Source: Kiloniellaceae bacterium (GTDB lineage: Bacteria > Pseudomonadota > Alphaproteobacteria > Kiloniellales > J153). From it: 64,000 bases of DNA. The stretch is from contig JAJFGN010000028.1 of NCBI GenBank assembly GCA_021776115.1, positions 62,001-126,000 of the forward strand, given 5' to 3'. A program made the translations under genes and the position numbers. Positions 26,996 to 36,778 of the stretch are shown here, piece after piece; position 1 is the stretch's first letter; the number at the start of each line of letters is the position of its first letter. Under the pieces are notes generated by a model. That model worked only from the letters and a program-made list of their open reading frames with translations. It was not told the DNA's origin and did no database searches.

Positions 26996-27781
26996 ATGAC
27001 ATCGAAACTTCAGACTCGAAGGGAAGGCAAGGTCCTGATCGTCGTCAATGACGACCCGGCCACGCGTAATTCCCTGGGTTGGGACTTCTACGGCGAGTTT
27101 GCCAATATCGTTACCCTAGCCGGGGCGGAATCCGCTATCGGGGCCATCGTCCTGACCGGCGCAGGCGGCTTTTTCTCTTCGGGAGGAAATGTGAAGGGCC
27201 TGCGCGAGCGCGCCGTAATGGACGAGGCGGACCGCCGGGCCGGGGTCAATAGGCTGCACGACATGATCCGGGCCATGCGCGCGTGCCCCAAGCCCATTAT
27301 CGCCGCGATTGAAGGCGGCGCCGCCGGCGCGGGCGCGTCGCTTGCGCTGGCCTGCGACATGATCGTGGCGGCGCGCGACGCCTATATTTCCATCGCCTAC
27401 GTGAAAATCGGCCTCACACCAGACGGCGGCGCCACCGCGTTTCTCGGCCGCGCCCTGCCGCGGCAACTGATAAGCGAAATGGCCATGACCGGCGATCGCA
27501 TGGGCGTGGAGCGCCTGCATGCCTTGGGCCTTGTGAATCACATGACAGACACGGGCCATGCGCTTGAAAGTGCCGTCGCGCGCGCGGCGGCCCTAGCCGA
27601 GGGACCGGCGCAGGCCTTGGCCGGAATCAAACGCTTGATCGACGATGCGCAACACACATCGCTTGACTCTCAGCTCGACCTAGAGGCGGAATCGATTGCT
27701 AGGGCATTGGGCGGGGCGGAGGCTCGCGAAGGCATCGCCGCTTTCTTCGATAAACGTAAGCCGGAATTTCCGCGCGGCTAG
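26996..27781 (+). CDS. Enoyl-CoA hydratase/isomerase family protein (PaaG-like)
   Basis: 261 aa crotonase. ATG 26996 lies one base beyond the preceding TAA. FSSGGNVKGLRERA is the oxyanion segment, followed by AAIEGGAAGAGASLALACDM. The two hydratase glutamates are absent; instead the IGLTPDGGATAFL segment has an Asp where isomerases of the PaaG/ECI type have their acid. It may therefore shift a double bond rather than hydrate it. It is the last gene of the beta-oxidation-type run. Confidence 0.9.
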   Translation: MTSKLQTRREGKVLIVVNDDPATRNSLGWDFYGEFANIVTLAGAESAIGAIVLTGAGGFFSSGGNVKGLRERAVMDEADRRAGVNRLHDMIRAMRACPKPIIAAIEGGAAGAGASLALACDMIVAARDAYISIAYVKIGLTPDGGATAFLGRALPRQLISEMAMTGDRMGVERLHALGLVNHMTDTGHALESAVARAAALAEGPAQALAGIKRLIDDAQHTSLDSQLDLEAESIARALGGAEAREGIAAFFDKRKPEFPRG

Positions 27782-27853
27782 TTCGCAAGATAGCGGCACC
27801 GGCAAAGGAGCGATCACGAAAGATTTGCCGATACACTGTGGACGCGATCCACG

Positions 27854-27883
27854 CCTCAGACTAACGTATATGCCAGTCTGAGG
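27854..27883. promoter_or_regulatory. 9-bp perfect inverted repeat upstream of sugar ABC operon
   Basis: CCTCAGACT at 27854-27862 and AGTCTGAGG at 27875-27883 enclose a 12-nt spacer, in the 158-bp gap between the crotonase gene and the ABC ATPase gene. An AT-rich tract follows, without a T-run on the plus strand. It could terminate the upstream operon or be an operator for the importer; I cannot distinguish these. Confidence 0.45.
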
Positions 27884-27939
27884 TAAAAGATAATAACCCG
27901 GCGGAGCCTCGACGCTGCCGCCGTGCGACAGGGATGGCT

Positions 27940-29010
<1,071 letters not shown>

Positions 29011-29101
29011 ATGGTAATCCCGCGCGGGTTCTGGACGCGTTCGGGAGTAAAAGTGGAAACGTAAGTAAGGAAAGCCAGAAACGACAACAGGAGGAAAGAA
29101 A

Positions 29102-30421
29102 ATGCAGCGATTTTCAAGACGTGACATTCTGAAAGGTAGCGCCAGCTTGGCGATTGGCGCGGCAGTCGCTTCCCCGGCCTTGATCCAGTCGGCGCGGGCC
29201 TGGGCAGCGCAATCGCAGTGGAAGCCGGAACAAGGTGCGGAGCTGCGCTTGCTGCGCTGGAAACGTTTCGTGAAATCGGAAGGCACCGCCTTCCAAGCCT
29301 CGGTCGACGCCTTCACCAAGGCAACCGGTGTACCGGTACGCATAGACAGCGAAGGCTTCGAGGATTTACGCCCTAAAGCAGCCGTGGCGGCCAACATTGG
29401 CAGCGGTCCCGACATCATTTGGGGTATCCATGCGGACGCCCACCTCTACCCCGACGCTATGATGGATGTCAGCGATGTCTGCAATTACCTGGGCGGAAAA
29501 TATGGCGGCTGGTACCCGATAGCCGAGGAGTACGGTAAGCGCGGCGATAAGTGGATTAACGTGCCCTTCACGATTAGCGGCAATTTTTTGAACTATCGTA
29601 TCTCGCACATGAACAAGGCCGGATTCGAGAAGTTCCCGGACAATACCGACGATTTCCTCAAGCTGATGCAGAACTTGAAGAAGAACGGCACCCCGGGCGG
29701 CTTCGCCCTTGGCAACGCCAGCGGAGACGGCAATGCCTGGACCCATTGGCTGTTGTGGTCGCACGGCGGCAAGATGGTCGACGAGAACGAGAACGTCGTC
29801 ATTGACAGCCCGGAAACGGTGGCAGCTCTCGAATACGCTCGTGAGTTGGGGAAAACCTTCATTCCTGGGGCGGCATCCTGGCTGGACGGTCACAACAACA
29901 AGGCCTTCCTGCAAGGCGCCGTCAGCGTGACCAACAATGGCATCTCGATCTATGCCGCCGCGGTGCGGGAAGGCATGACCGAAATCGCGAATGACATGGA
30001 TCACGCCTTCTATCCGGTTGGCCCGGCGGGCGAGCCGACGGAATTCCATGTCATGTTCCCCATGATGCTTTACAAACACACCAAGTACCCGAACGCGGCC
30101 AAGGCTCTGACCACTTGGTTGATGGAGAAGGATCGATACAACGCCTTCCTGCAAGGTTCGGTCGGCTACCTGAGCCACACCATGAAAGCGTTTCAGGATC
30201 ATCCGGTTTGGACAGAGGATCCCAAGCGGCTCGTATACCGCGACACAGCGGTGCGTTCGCGTTCCTTCGCTCACGCCGGTAAACTCGGCTACGCGGCGTC
30301 CAGTGTGTTGGCCGACTTCGTGGTCGTGAACATGGTCGCCGAAGCCGCCACGGGCGCCAAAACGCCCAAGGAAGCCGCGGCGGATGCGGCCCGCCGCGCT
30401 GAACGTTACTATCGAGTCTAG
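29102..30421 (+). CDS. Family-1 extracellular solute-binding protein, Tat-exported
   Basis: 439 aa periplasmic receptor. The N-terminus has a twin-arginine signal (FSRRDILKGSASLAIGAAVA), so it is probably exported folded. The mature part has family-1 features: AFTKATGVPVRIDSEGFEDL, GSGPDIIWGIHAD, and the late ALTTWLMEKDRYNAFL. The preceding 91 bp contain a GGAGGAAAG ribosome-binding site just before the ATG. The ligand is probably a sugar, polyol or sugar acid, judging by the neighbouring lactonase and oxidoreductase genes. Confidence 0.92.
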   Translation: MQRFSRRDILKGSASLAIGAAVASPALIQSARAWAAQSQWKPEQGAELRLLRWKRFVKSEGTAFQASVDAFTKATGVPVRIDSEGFEDLRPKAAVAANIGSGPDIIWGIHADAHLYPDAMMDVSDVCNYLGGKYGGWYPIAEEYGKRGDKWINVPFTISGNFLNYRISHMNKAGFEKFPDNTDDFLKLMQNLKKNGTPGGFALGNASGDGNAWTHWLLWSHGGKMVDENENVVIDSPETVAALEYARELGKTFIPGAASWLDGHNNKAFLQGAVSVTNNGISIYAAAVREGMTEIANDMDHAFYPVGPAGEPTEFHVMFPMMLYKHTKYPNAAKALTTWLMEKDRYNAFLQGSVGYLSHTMKAFQDHPVWTEDPKRLVYRDTAVRSRSFAHAGKLGYAASSVLADFVVVNMVAEAATGAKTPKEAAADAARRAERYYRV

Positions 30422-30435
30422 TAAGCAGGTCTGGG

Positions 30436-30477
30436 TTGGGGCGGCACCTCGAGTTGTTCTTGGCACCGTCCCCCCAA
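30436..30477 (+). terminator. Imperfect stem-loop after the receptor gene
   Basis: TTGGGG-CGG at 30436-30444 can pair with CCG and CCCC-AA in 30466-30477, giving nine base pairs with a 3-nt bulge. It starts 14 nt after the receptor stop codon and before the permease gene. It is weaker than the equivalents in the other receptor operons of this window. Confidence 0.35.
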
Positions 30478-30502
30478 ATCATCACGCAAAGGCACTCCGT
30501 CC

Positions 30503-31447
30503 GTGGCTTCCGTTCCCCGCGAACAGGTTTCTTACGACACCTCCCGGCGCATACGGCTGTTCAGCAACCGGAATTTCTTGGGCTTCCTCTTCATGGTGCC
30601 GGCCGGGCTCATTCTTCTCGTGTTTCTGACCTACCCGCTCGGCCTGGGGATTTGGCTCGGCCTAACCGACGTGAAAGTCGGGCGCCCTGGCATTTTCGTC
30701 GGATTGGAAAACTATGAGTGGCTGTTTCGGGACCACATCTTCTGGCTCTCCGTCTTCAACACCATGCTCTACACGGTGGTCGCGAGCATCGTGAAGTTCG
30801 CGATCGGTTTGTGGCTCGCCATGCTTTTGAACCGGCACCTTCCCTTCAAGGCCTTCCTGCGCGCGATCGTCTTGATGCCCTTTATTGTGCCCACCGTGTT
30901 ATCCGCCCTGGCCTTCTGGTGGATCTACGACTCTCAAGACTCAGTGATTAGCTGGGTGCTGATCGAGATGGGTCTGATAGAAGAGACCATCGACTTCCTG
31001 GGCCAACCCAATAGCGCGCGGGCTTCGGTAATCGCGGCCAACATCTGGCGCGGGATTCCCTTTGTTGCGATCACCCTGCTTGCCGGACTGCAAACCATCT
31101 CACCCTCGCTTTACGAGGCAGCGATCATAGACGGGGCCAACGAGTGGCAGCGTTTCCGCTCCATAACTTATCCCCTGCTGACCCCTATCATCGCCGTGGT
31201 TATGACCTTTTCCGTTCTTTTCACCTTCACCGATTTTCAGTTGATTTGGGTTATGACGCGCGGCGGCCCCATCAACGCGACCCATCTGATGGCGACACTT
31301 TCCTATCAGCGCGCCATTATCGGAGGGGCCTTGGGCGAGGGCGCGGCGATCGCGACCGCCATGATTCCCTTCCTGCTGGCCGCGATCTTGTTCAGTTATT
31401 TTGGATTGCAGCGCCGCAAGTGGCAGCAGGGCGGGCGCGATGATTAA
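30503..31447 (+). CDS. Sugar ABC transporter permease (MalF/UgpA-like)
   Basis: 314 aa with six membrane helices, the first at about residues 28-50 (FLFMVPAGLILLVFLTYPL). The EAA loop YEAAIIDGANEWQRFRSITYPLL is visible near residue 205. The start is GTG 30503. The stop overlaps the ATG of the second permease gene by 8 bp, so the two are translationally coupled. Confidence 0.92.
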   Translation: MASVPREQVSYDTSRRIRLFSNRNFLGFLFMVPAGLILLVFLTYPLGLGIWLGLTDVKVGRPGIFVGLENYEWLFRDHIFWLSVFNTMLYTVVASIVKFAIGLWLAMLLNRHLPFKAFLRAIVLMPFIVPTVLSALAFWWIYDSQDSVISWVLIEMGLIEETIDFLGQPNSARASVIAANIWRGIPFVAITLLAGLQTISPSLYEAAIIDGANEWQRFRSITYPLLTPIIAVVMTFSVLFTFTDFQLIWVMTRGGPINATHLMATLSYQRAIIGGALGEGAAIATAMIPFLLAAILFSYFGLQRRKWQQGGRDD

Positions 31448-32330
31448 GCGATTACGGGGTGGCGAGAAGCAGCATCGCGAGGGCATGGCCTATCTGGAAA
31501 GTCTGCCGCGCAACGTCGTCACCGTTTACATTCCGCTCGCGATCATCGTCTTCATCCTCTTGTTCCCTTTTTATTGGATGGGGATCACGTCCTTTAAGAC
31601 CAACGAGGAACTGTACGGCTACCGCGGTCTCTCGGCCTTGTGGATACACAATCCGACGCTGGAGCACATCCGCCACCTCCTATTCGAGACCGAATATCCG
31701 CGCTGGCTTTGGAACACCATGTTCGTGACGGTCACTTCGACCTTCCTGTCGATATTTTGCGCGGTCTGCGCCGCCTACGCGATCGAACGCCTGCGCTATA
31801 AGGGATCGCGGACCGTGGGCATGTTGATTTTCCTGGCCTACCTGGTGCCGCCCAGCATCCTGTTCATTCCCCTATCGGTCATGGTCTTTCAGCTCGGCAT
31901 TTTCGATTCGAACTGGGCTTTGATCCTGACCTATCCGACTATCCTGATTCCGTTCTGCACCTGGCTGCTCATGGGCTATTTCCGCTCGATTCCCTACGAA
32001 CTTGAGGAGTGCGCCCTGATCGACGGCGCGACGCGCCTGCAAATCCTGATCAAGATCGTCCTGCCGCTGTCGGTACCCGGACTGATTTCGGCCGGCATTT
32101 TCGCCTTCACCCTATCGTGGAACGAGTTCATCTACGCCCTCACCTTCATATCCTCGGCCGAGAACAAAACGGTCCCGGTCGGCGCGGTTACGGAGTTGAT
32201 TACCTTCGACGTTTACAACTGGGGCGGGCTGATGGCCGGCGCGATGCTGGGGTCGCTGCCGGTCGCGATCCTTTATTCCTTCTTCGTCGAGCACTACGTC
32301 TCGTCAATGACGGGGGCGGTGAAAGAATAG
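31440..32330 (+). CDS. Sugar ABC transporter permease (MalG/UgpE-like)
   Basis: 296 aa, six membrane helices. The EAA loop ELEECALIDGATRLQILIKI lies near residue 190, and LSWNEFIYALTFISS follows, as in MalG-type permeases. ATG 31440 was chosen because it lies inside the last codons of the partner permease and gives a usual N-terminus; a frame extending to 31401 exists but is embedded in that gene. Confidence 0.92.
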   Translation: MIKRLRGGEKQHREGMAYLESLPRNVVTVYIPLAIIVFILLFPFYWMGITSFKTNEELYGYRGLSALWIHNPTLEHIRHLLFETEYPRWLWNTMFVTVTSTFLSIFCAVCAAYAIERLRYKGSRTVGMLIFLAYLVPPSILFIPLSVMVFQLGIFDSNWALILTYPTILIPFCTWLLMGYFRSIPYELEECALIDGATRLQILIKIVLPLSVPGLISAGIFAFTLSWNEFIYALTFISSAENKTVPVGAVTELITFDVYNWGGLMAGAMLGSLPVAILYSFFVEHYVSSMTGAVKE

Positions 32331-32393
32331 GCCGCCGCATCCCTTTGATCGACTCGGCGCCGCCCGCACGCCGCGCCGTGGAAGAGCTTCCTT

Positions 32394-33356
32394 TTATCGG
32401 TCGTAGTCCCAATGACAGGGCGGCCAGCCCGCAACCGGTGAGCGGAAGGTCGCGACCGCATCGCCTAGCAAACATCCAAGATAGACGGTCTTGAGATCCG
32501 GCCCGCCGAAAGCGAGGCTGGAAATGTTTTTCAGTAGTTTGCCCTTCGCGATATCGAGGTGCTCGCGGGCCAAACCGCCGGAATTGTAAGCCGCCTCGAC
32601 CCAGGCGACGTGATCTGGGTCGCCGTCATCCAATACTGTCTCCTGCTGGCCGCCGGGCAGGACACGAACCACCTGGTTGCTGACGATACTAACGATCCAC
32701 AACGCCCCCTCCCGATCGAAGGCCAGGCCGTCGGGGAAAATTCCTTCGCCGAACTCCGTCACCGTTTCGCGCCGTCCCAAGGCACCATCGGCGCGCAAGG
32801 CGAAGCGTGACAGGCGGCGCGCGAAGGTCTCGTTGACATAAAGCCAAGCGCCGGCCGGATCGACCGCCAACTCGTTGGTGTAACCGAGGTCGTCCGCAAC
32901 AATGCGCACGCCGTTGGCGTCGGACATGAGAATGAAGCCGTCCGCGTGATCGCGCCGGTACCCGAGATGGCGCGGCACGAGGCGAGTGCTGACGGTCGCC
33001 CAGATCCGGCCCTTATCATCTTCCAAGACAAAATTCGCCGGTGGAAGAGCCGCTCCCTCCACCTCCCCGATCAAAGTCGCCAACTCGCCATCGCGCCGCA
33101 GGTGGAAGATCGCGCCTTTTTCGGCGCCCAGATGCGCGATCAGAAACGACCCATCGGGCCGCAAGGCAATTCCGTTGGGCTTGATTTGCTGGTCGGTGCG
33201 CGCGAGGTACCGCGTGACCGCCCCGTCCGGCGCCACGGCGGCGACGCCTCCGCCCCAGTCGGAAGCAAAGACGCGGCCACTTGCCGTGGCCAGCACGCAT
33301 TCCGGCCGCCGCAGCCTCGCACCTAAGAACGAGATTTGGTCGAGGCTGATCTTCAT
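32394..33356 (-). CDS. SMP-30/gluconolactonase family protein
   Basis: 320 aa six-bladed propeller lactonase/esterase. Likely metal ligands are the Glu of RRPECVLA near residue 19, the Asn of LPPANFVLEDDKGRIW, the Asn of LGYTNELAVD and the Asp of FPDGLAFDREGALWI. Such enzymes open sugar lactones made by a preceding dehydrogenase. It converges with the sugar ABC operon and is followed on the same strand by no other gene before it; upstream lies the 3-hydroxyisobutyrate dehydrogenase-like gene with only 5 bp between them, so the two form an operon. Confidence 0.9.
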   Translation of the reverse strand: MKISLDQISFLGARLRRPECVLATASGRVFASDWGGGVAAVAPDGAVTRYLARTDQQIKPNGIALRPDGSFLIAHLGAEKGAIFHLRRDGELATLIGEVEGAALPPANFVLEDDKGRIWATVSTRLVPRHLGYRRDHADGFILMSDANGVRIVADDLGYTNELAVDPAGAWLYVNETFARRLSRFALRADGALGRRETVTEFGEGIFPDGLAFDREGALWIVSIVSNQVVRVLPGGQQETVLDDGDPDHVAWVEAAYNSGGLAREHLDIAKGKLLKNISSLAFGGPDLKTVYLGCLLGDAVATFRSPVAGWPPCHWDYDR

Positions 33357-33361
33357 GACGT

Positions 33362-34273
33362 CTACCGGTCGCCGGTATCCGCATCGAGAAAGCCGCGGCC
33401 CAGCGCCGCCTCATAGAAATGCGCAACGGCGGAGAAGTCCTCTCGCCCCCAACCCTTGGCCTGGCATTCCTGGAAAATCGTAACGACCCGATCCAGGACA
33501 GGCGTGCCAAAGCCCACGTCTTGTCCCAGGTCGCGCGCCAGCGCGGCATCCTTGGTCATGAGGTCGAGCATGAAGAGCGGCGAAAATTCGCCTTCCCGCA
33601 TGCGGGGGATGCGCCGCTCGAAATAACGCGAGTGGGCCATGCCACCCCCGCCGCAAACGACATCGTAAAAGCAATCCAGATCGGCTCCGGTGGCCAGGCA
33701 CAGGCCCACCGCTTCGGCCACCGCCGCCGCATTGATCGCGACCAGGGTCTGGTGGATCAGCTTGATCTGGTTGGCCGATCCGGCCGGCCCCGCATGTGTG
33801 CGAAAGCGGCCCAGGATATCGAGCAGGGGCGCAATACGCCGATAAGCTTCAAGGTCGCCACCGACGACAAAACCGATCTCGCCCGCCGCCGCTTGGGGAG
33901 CGGAGCCCAACATGGAGGCGTCCACGTGGCTGACCCCGCGTTCTCCCAGCGCGGCCGCAATCTCGCGCGTGAGCGATGGGCTGACGGTTGAGCAATCGAC
34001 CGTTACCGCGTTGTCGCGCAGCGCAGGCTCCAGACCGTCCGGACCCAGATAAACCTCGCGAACGACCGCATTACTTGGCAGACAGGTAAAAACAACCTCG
34101 GACGCGGACGCCACCGCGCCTAGCGACGCCGCGACACGCAATCCCGTCATGCCTGCCGCCTTTGCGCGCACCTGCGGATCGGCGTCGAACCCGATAACCG
34201 CATGTCCCTCGCGCGCTAAGAGGGCGGACATGGGCCACCCCATCGCGCCCAGGCCAACAAAGCCAATTTCCAT
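33362..34273 (-). CDS. NAD(P)-dependent 3-hydroxyacid dehydrogenase (HIBADH-like)
   Basis: 303 aa. GFVGLGAMGWPM is the N-terminal cofactor motif, DCSTVSPSLTREIA the substrate loop, DASMLGSAPQAAAGEIGFVVGG follows in two steps, and the catalytic lysine is in GSANQIKLIHQTL. ATG 34273 is chosen over a longer frame because it starts directly at the Rossmann strand. It belongs to the beta-hydroxyacid dehydrogenase family (3-hydroxyisobutyrate, tartronate semialdehyde, 2-(hydroxymethyl)glutarate dehydrogenases). Context with a lactonase suggests sugar-acid metabolism. Confidence 0.9.
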   Translation of the reverse strand: MEIGFVGLGAMGWPMSALLAREGHAVIGFDADPQVRAKAAGMTGLRVAASLGAVASASEVVFTCLPSNAVVREVYLGPDGLEPALRDNAVTVDCSTVSPSLTREIAAALGERGVSHVDASMLGSAPQAAAGEIGFVVGGDLEAYRRIAPLLDILGRFRTHAGPAGSANQIKLIHQTLVAINAAAVAEAVGLCLATGADLDCFYDVVCGGGGMAHSRYFERRIPRMREGEFSPLFMLDLMTKDAALARDLGQDVGFGTPVLDRVVTIFQECQAKGWGREDFSAVAHFYEAALGRGFLDADTGDR

Positions 34274-34377
34274 AATCCCTCCTCCCCGATATCCCTTCAT
34301 GTCCGGCGCGGGAACGAAACCGTACCGGAGAACCGCGCCGCGCCTCGCAAGGCAGTTCAATCCTTCGATCCATTAAT

Positions 34378-34390
34378 GTATACGCTATAC
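34378..34390. promoter_or_regulatory. GTATA-CGC-TATAC palindrome in a divergent promoter
   Basis: Perfect 13-bp palindrome in the 171-bp region between the divergent HIBADH-like and Gfo/Idh/MocA genes. The GTATAC core is common in GntR-family operators. A second GTATAC palindrome is found at 36733-36742. No GntR gene is in the window. Confidence 0.45.
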
Positions 34391-34444
34391 CCCGAAGGAT
34401 CGAGCCGGACCACACGCCATGATGCACGCGCCGTTAGAGGACGT

Positions 34445-35494
34445 ATGAGACAGCGAGGTCATGTCCCGCCCCTATCCGTCGCGGTCGTGGGCGCGGGTTA
34501 TTTCAGTCAGTTCCACTGCGACGCCTGGCGCCGGATTCCGGAAGCTGTGCTTAGCGCGCTAGTCGACCCAAAACCCGGAAACGCGGAGGCCATGGCGGAG
34601 CGCTTCGCTATACCCGAGGTTCAAGAATCCTTAGACGCGCTTTTGGCCAAGAACCGGCCGGATATCGTCGACATCGTCACGCCGCCCAGTACACACCGGA
34701 CCTTGGTCGCCAAAGCTTGCCGCCACGCCGCCCTCGTGATTTGTCAAAAGCCTCTCGCTCCCACATTGGAAGAGGCGCGCGAGATCGTGCACGCCGCACA
34801 AGAGGCGGATTGCCCCCTGGTCGTGCACGAGAATTTTCGCTTCCAACCCTGGTATCGCGAGGCGAAAATCTTGCTCGACACCGGCCGTCTGGGCCGTGTA
34901 GACGCGGTCTGCTTTCGTCTGCGCCCAGGCGACGGCCAGGGCCCGAACGCGTACCGAGACCGCCAGCCTTATTTTCAGCAGATGCCGCGCTTTCTGATCT
35001 TCGAGACCGCGATCCACTTCGTCGATACATTTCGGTTTTTTCTCGGTGAGGTTTGCGCGGTCACGGCGCGCCTGCGGCGACTCAACCCCGCGATCGTGGG
35101 CGAGGATGCCGGTTATGTAATCTTTGAGTTCGAGAGTGGGGCCGGAGGCCTATTCGACGGCAACCGGCTCGTCGATCACGAAGCCAAGGATTGTCGGTTG
35201 ACCATGGGGGAGATGCGCCTGGAAGGCTCGGAGGGTGTCTTGCGCCTGGACGGCGACGGTCGCCTATGGCTAAAACCGCGCGGAAAGCCGGAAGCGGCGC
35301 ACGCCTACGCGTGGGACGATCGGGGTTTCGGCGGGGATTGCGTGTACCGCCTGAAGCGGCACGTCGTCGATCACATGACACGCAGCGCACCTCTGGAAAA
35401 CACAGGCGCCGCTTACCTGCGCAACATGGAGATTGTCGAAGCTATCTATCAATCCCACGAACGCGGACAGCGCATCGCACTTGAGACCGCTTGA
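34445..35494 (+). CDS. Gfo/Idh/MocA family oxidoreductase
   Basis: 349 aa NAD(P)-dependent sugar or cyclitol dehydrogenase. The N-terminal Rossmann motif is VAVVGAGYFSQFHCDAW; TPPSTHRTLVAKA and the conserved QKPLAPTLEEAREIV (the EKP-type motif, with Gln in place of Glu) follow, then a C-terminal beta-sheet domain. An upstream in-frame ATG at 34376 overlaps the palindrome and would add an unrelated N-terminus; ATG 34445 with GAGGA upstream is preferred. Substrate unknown; context suggests a sugar or inositol derivative. Confidence 0.88.
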   Translation: MRQRGHVPPLSVAVVGAGYFSQFHCDAWRRIPEAVLSALVDPKPGNAEAMAERFAIPEVQESLDALLAKNRPDIVDIVTPPSTHRTLVAKACRHAALVICQKPLAPTLEEAREIVHAAQEADCPLVVHENFRFQPWYREAKILLDTGRLGRVDAVCFRLRPGDGQGPNAYRDRQPYFQQMPRFLIFETAIHFVDTFRFFLGEVCAVTARLRRLNPAIVGEDAGYVIFEFESGAGGLFDGNRLVDHEAKDCRLTMGEMRLEGSEGVLRLDGDGRLWLKPRGKPEAAHAYAWDDRGFGGDCVYRLKRHVVDHMTRSAPLENTGAAYLRNMEIVEAIYQSHERGQRIALETA

Positions 35495-35576
35495 CGCGGT
35501 ACTTCGTCCGTGAATCCCCCCATTGACGGCATCGCACCGCCAAGCGGGGCAAGGCAATCGGAGGAGTCGGTCCCCC

Positions 35577-36671
35577 TTACTCCTCATCCAACAGATAGGG
35601 CGCCCCGGCCCGTTTGGCGACACCGCGCAGTGCGCGCAGATACGTCTCGGGAATTGGGATGCCGTTCTTGCGCCGTTCCTCTTCGGCAGCCCGCTCCGGA
35701 TCTCCGGCGACCAGAACCGGCTGCCCCGATGCTCGGGGTCGCGATTGGCGCAGCGCCGCCACCATCGCCTCGAGATCGTCGTCGAAGGCGCCCTCCGCGC
35801 CGAAGCGCCCTGGATCGATGGCAACAAAAAAGTGCCCGACATCGTAACGGCCTTTGGCGTTCGGGCTGGCGCGGTTCCGGCCCCGGCTTGGGGTCGCGAG
35901 CGCGCCCGGCAAGACCGCCGAAAGTATCTCCACCATCGCCGCCAAGCCGTATCCCTTATGGCTGCCCAACTCTCGGCTCCCGCCCAAGGGCGTCATCAGC
36001 CGGGTCGCCAGGGCCAGCTCGGGATCGGTCAGGGGCGCCCCGGTCTCATCGACCGCCCAGCCTTCGGGAATCGGCTGGCCGTGCAGGAGGGCGAGCTTGA
36101 TCTTTCCGATGGCGGCGGTGCTGGTCGCCATGTCGAGGACGAAAGGCGGCTCGCGCCGCATCGGCGCCGCGAAGGCCAGTGGATTGGTCCCGAACATGGG
36201 TTCCGCGCCGTAGGTCGGCACGATAGCCGCGCGGTGCACGCTGGAGCCGGACAGACCGATGTAGCCCGCCTCCGCGATGCGCAGGGCATAGACCCCGGCC
36301 GCACCGTAGTGGTTCGAATTACGCACCGCGGTCATCGCCAACCCGAACGCCCGGCATTTTTCGATCGCCAAGTCGGATGCTAAGGTCGAGGGCACATGAC
36401 CCAAACCGCCGTCGCCATCGATGGTAGCGGTCACTGGATCGTCGCGCGTAACGCGGGCTTGGGCGGACATCTTGAAATACCCAGAGCCATGCATCTCTTC
36501 GTACTGGGTCATCATGCCGATGCCATGCGAATCGACGCCGCGCAAATCGGCCTCGATCATGCGCGCGGCGGTAATCTGCGCCGCCTGCCGCGGCATGCCC
36601 CAGGCGGTCAGAACCGCCGCGGCTTGCGCTTCCACGAGAGCCGCCGGGAACCGTGGCATCGGCACGTCCAT
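35577..36671 (-). CDS. Malate/L-lactate dehydrogenase (Ldh2) family oxidoreductase
   Basis: 364 aa. The family signature ADLRGVDSHGIGMM (SHG at 48-50) is followed by RNSNHYGAAGVYALRIAEAG and PTYGAEPMFGTNPLAFA. This family covers ureidoglycolate, sulfolactate, 2,3-diketo-L-gulonate and related dehydrogenases rather than the TCA enzyme. ATG 36671 was chosen because it follows GAGGTTAGGA and gives a normal N-terminus. It lies downstream of the binding-protein gene at 36779-38368 on the same strand, separated by a strong stem-loop. Confidence 0.9.
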   Translation of the reverse strand: MDVPMPRFPAALVEAQAAAVLTAWGMPRQAAQITAARMIEADLRGVDSHGIGMMTQYEEMHGSGYFKMSAQARVTRDDPVTATIDGDGGLGHVPSTLASDLAIEKCRAFGLAMTAVRNSNHYGAAGVYALRIAEAGYIGLSGSSVHRAAIVPTYGAEPMFGTNPLAFAAPMRREPPFVLDMATSTAAIGKIKLALLHGQPIPEGWAVDETGAPLTDPELALATRLMTPLGGSRELGSHKGYGLAAMVEILSAVLPGALATPSRGRNRASPNAKGRYDVGHFFVAIDPGRFGAEGAFDDDLEAMVAALRQSRPRASGQPVLVAGDPERAAEEERRKNGIPIPETYLRALRGVAKRAGAPYLLDEE

Positions 36672-36690
36672 ACGTCCTAACCTCAAAGGA

Positions 36691-36722
36691 ATGCCGGATC
36701 TGGAACCACCCAGATCCGGCAT
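36691..36722 (-). terminator. Stem-loop between binding-protein and Ldh2 genes
   Basis: Perfect 13-bp inverted repeat: ATGCCGGATCTGG at 36691-36703 and its complement at 36710-36722, with a 6-nt loop. It lies 56 nt after the binding-protein stop codon. TTCCTTTG follows on the transcribed strand, so it may terminate part of the transcripts. Confidence 0.65.
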
Positions 36723-36732
36723 CTTCGCCCAG

Positions 36733-36742
36733 AAGTATACTT
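36733..36742. promoter_or_regulatory. AAGTATACTT palindrome
   Basis: Perfect 10-bp palindrome with the GTATAC core also found at 34378-34383. It lies between the binding-protein gene and the Ldh2 gene, just before the stem-loop. It may be an operator for a separate promoter of the Ldh2 gene; the evidence is only the shared core. Confidence 0.3.
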
Positions 36743-36778
36743 TATAACGGCGTTAAAGCCGCCAGCACACCTGCCACC

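Noticed and set aside
33362-34273. HIBADH-like gene as the 2-formylglutarate reductase of the nicotinate-like route
   Set aside because: E. barkeri uses an enzyme of this family for that step, but this gene is 13 kb away and sits with a lactonase in a sugar-acid set, so the link is not supported.
34376-34444. Upstream ATG of the Gfo/Idh/MocA gene
   Set aside because: It overlaps the GTATAC palindrome and adds residues that precede the Rossmann fold without homology; ATG 34445 has a ribosome-binding site.
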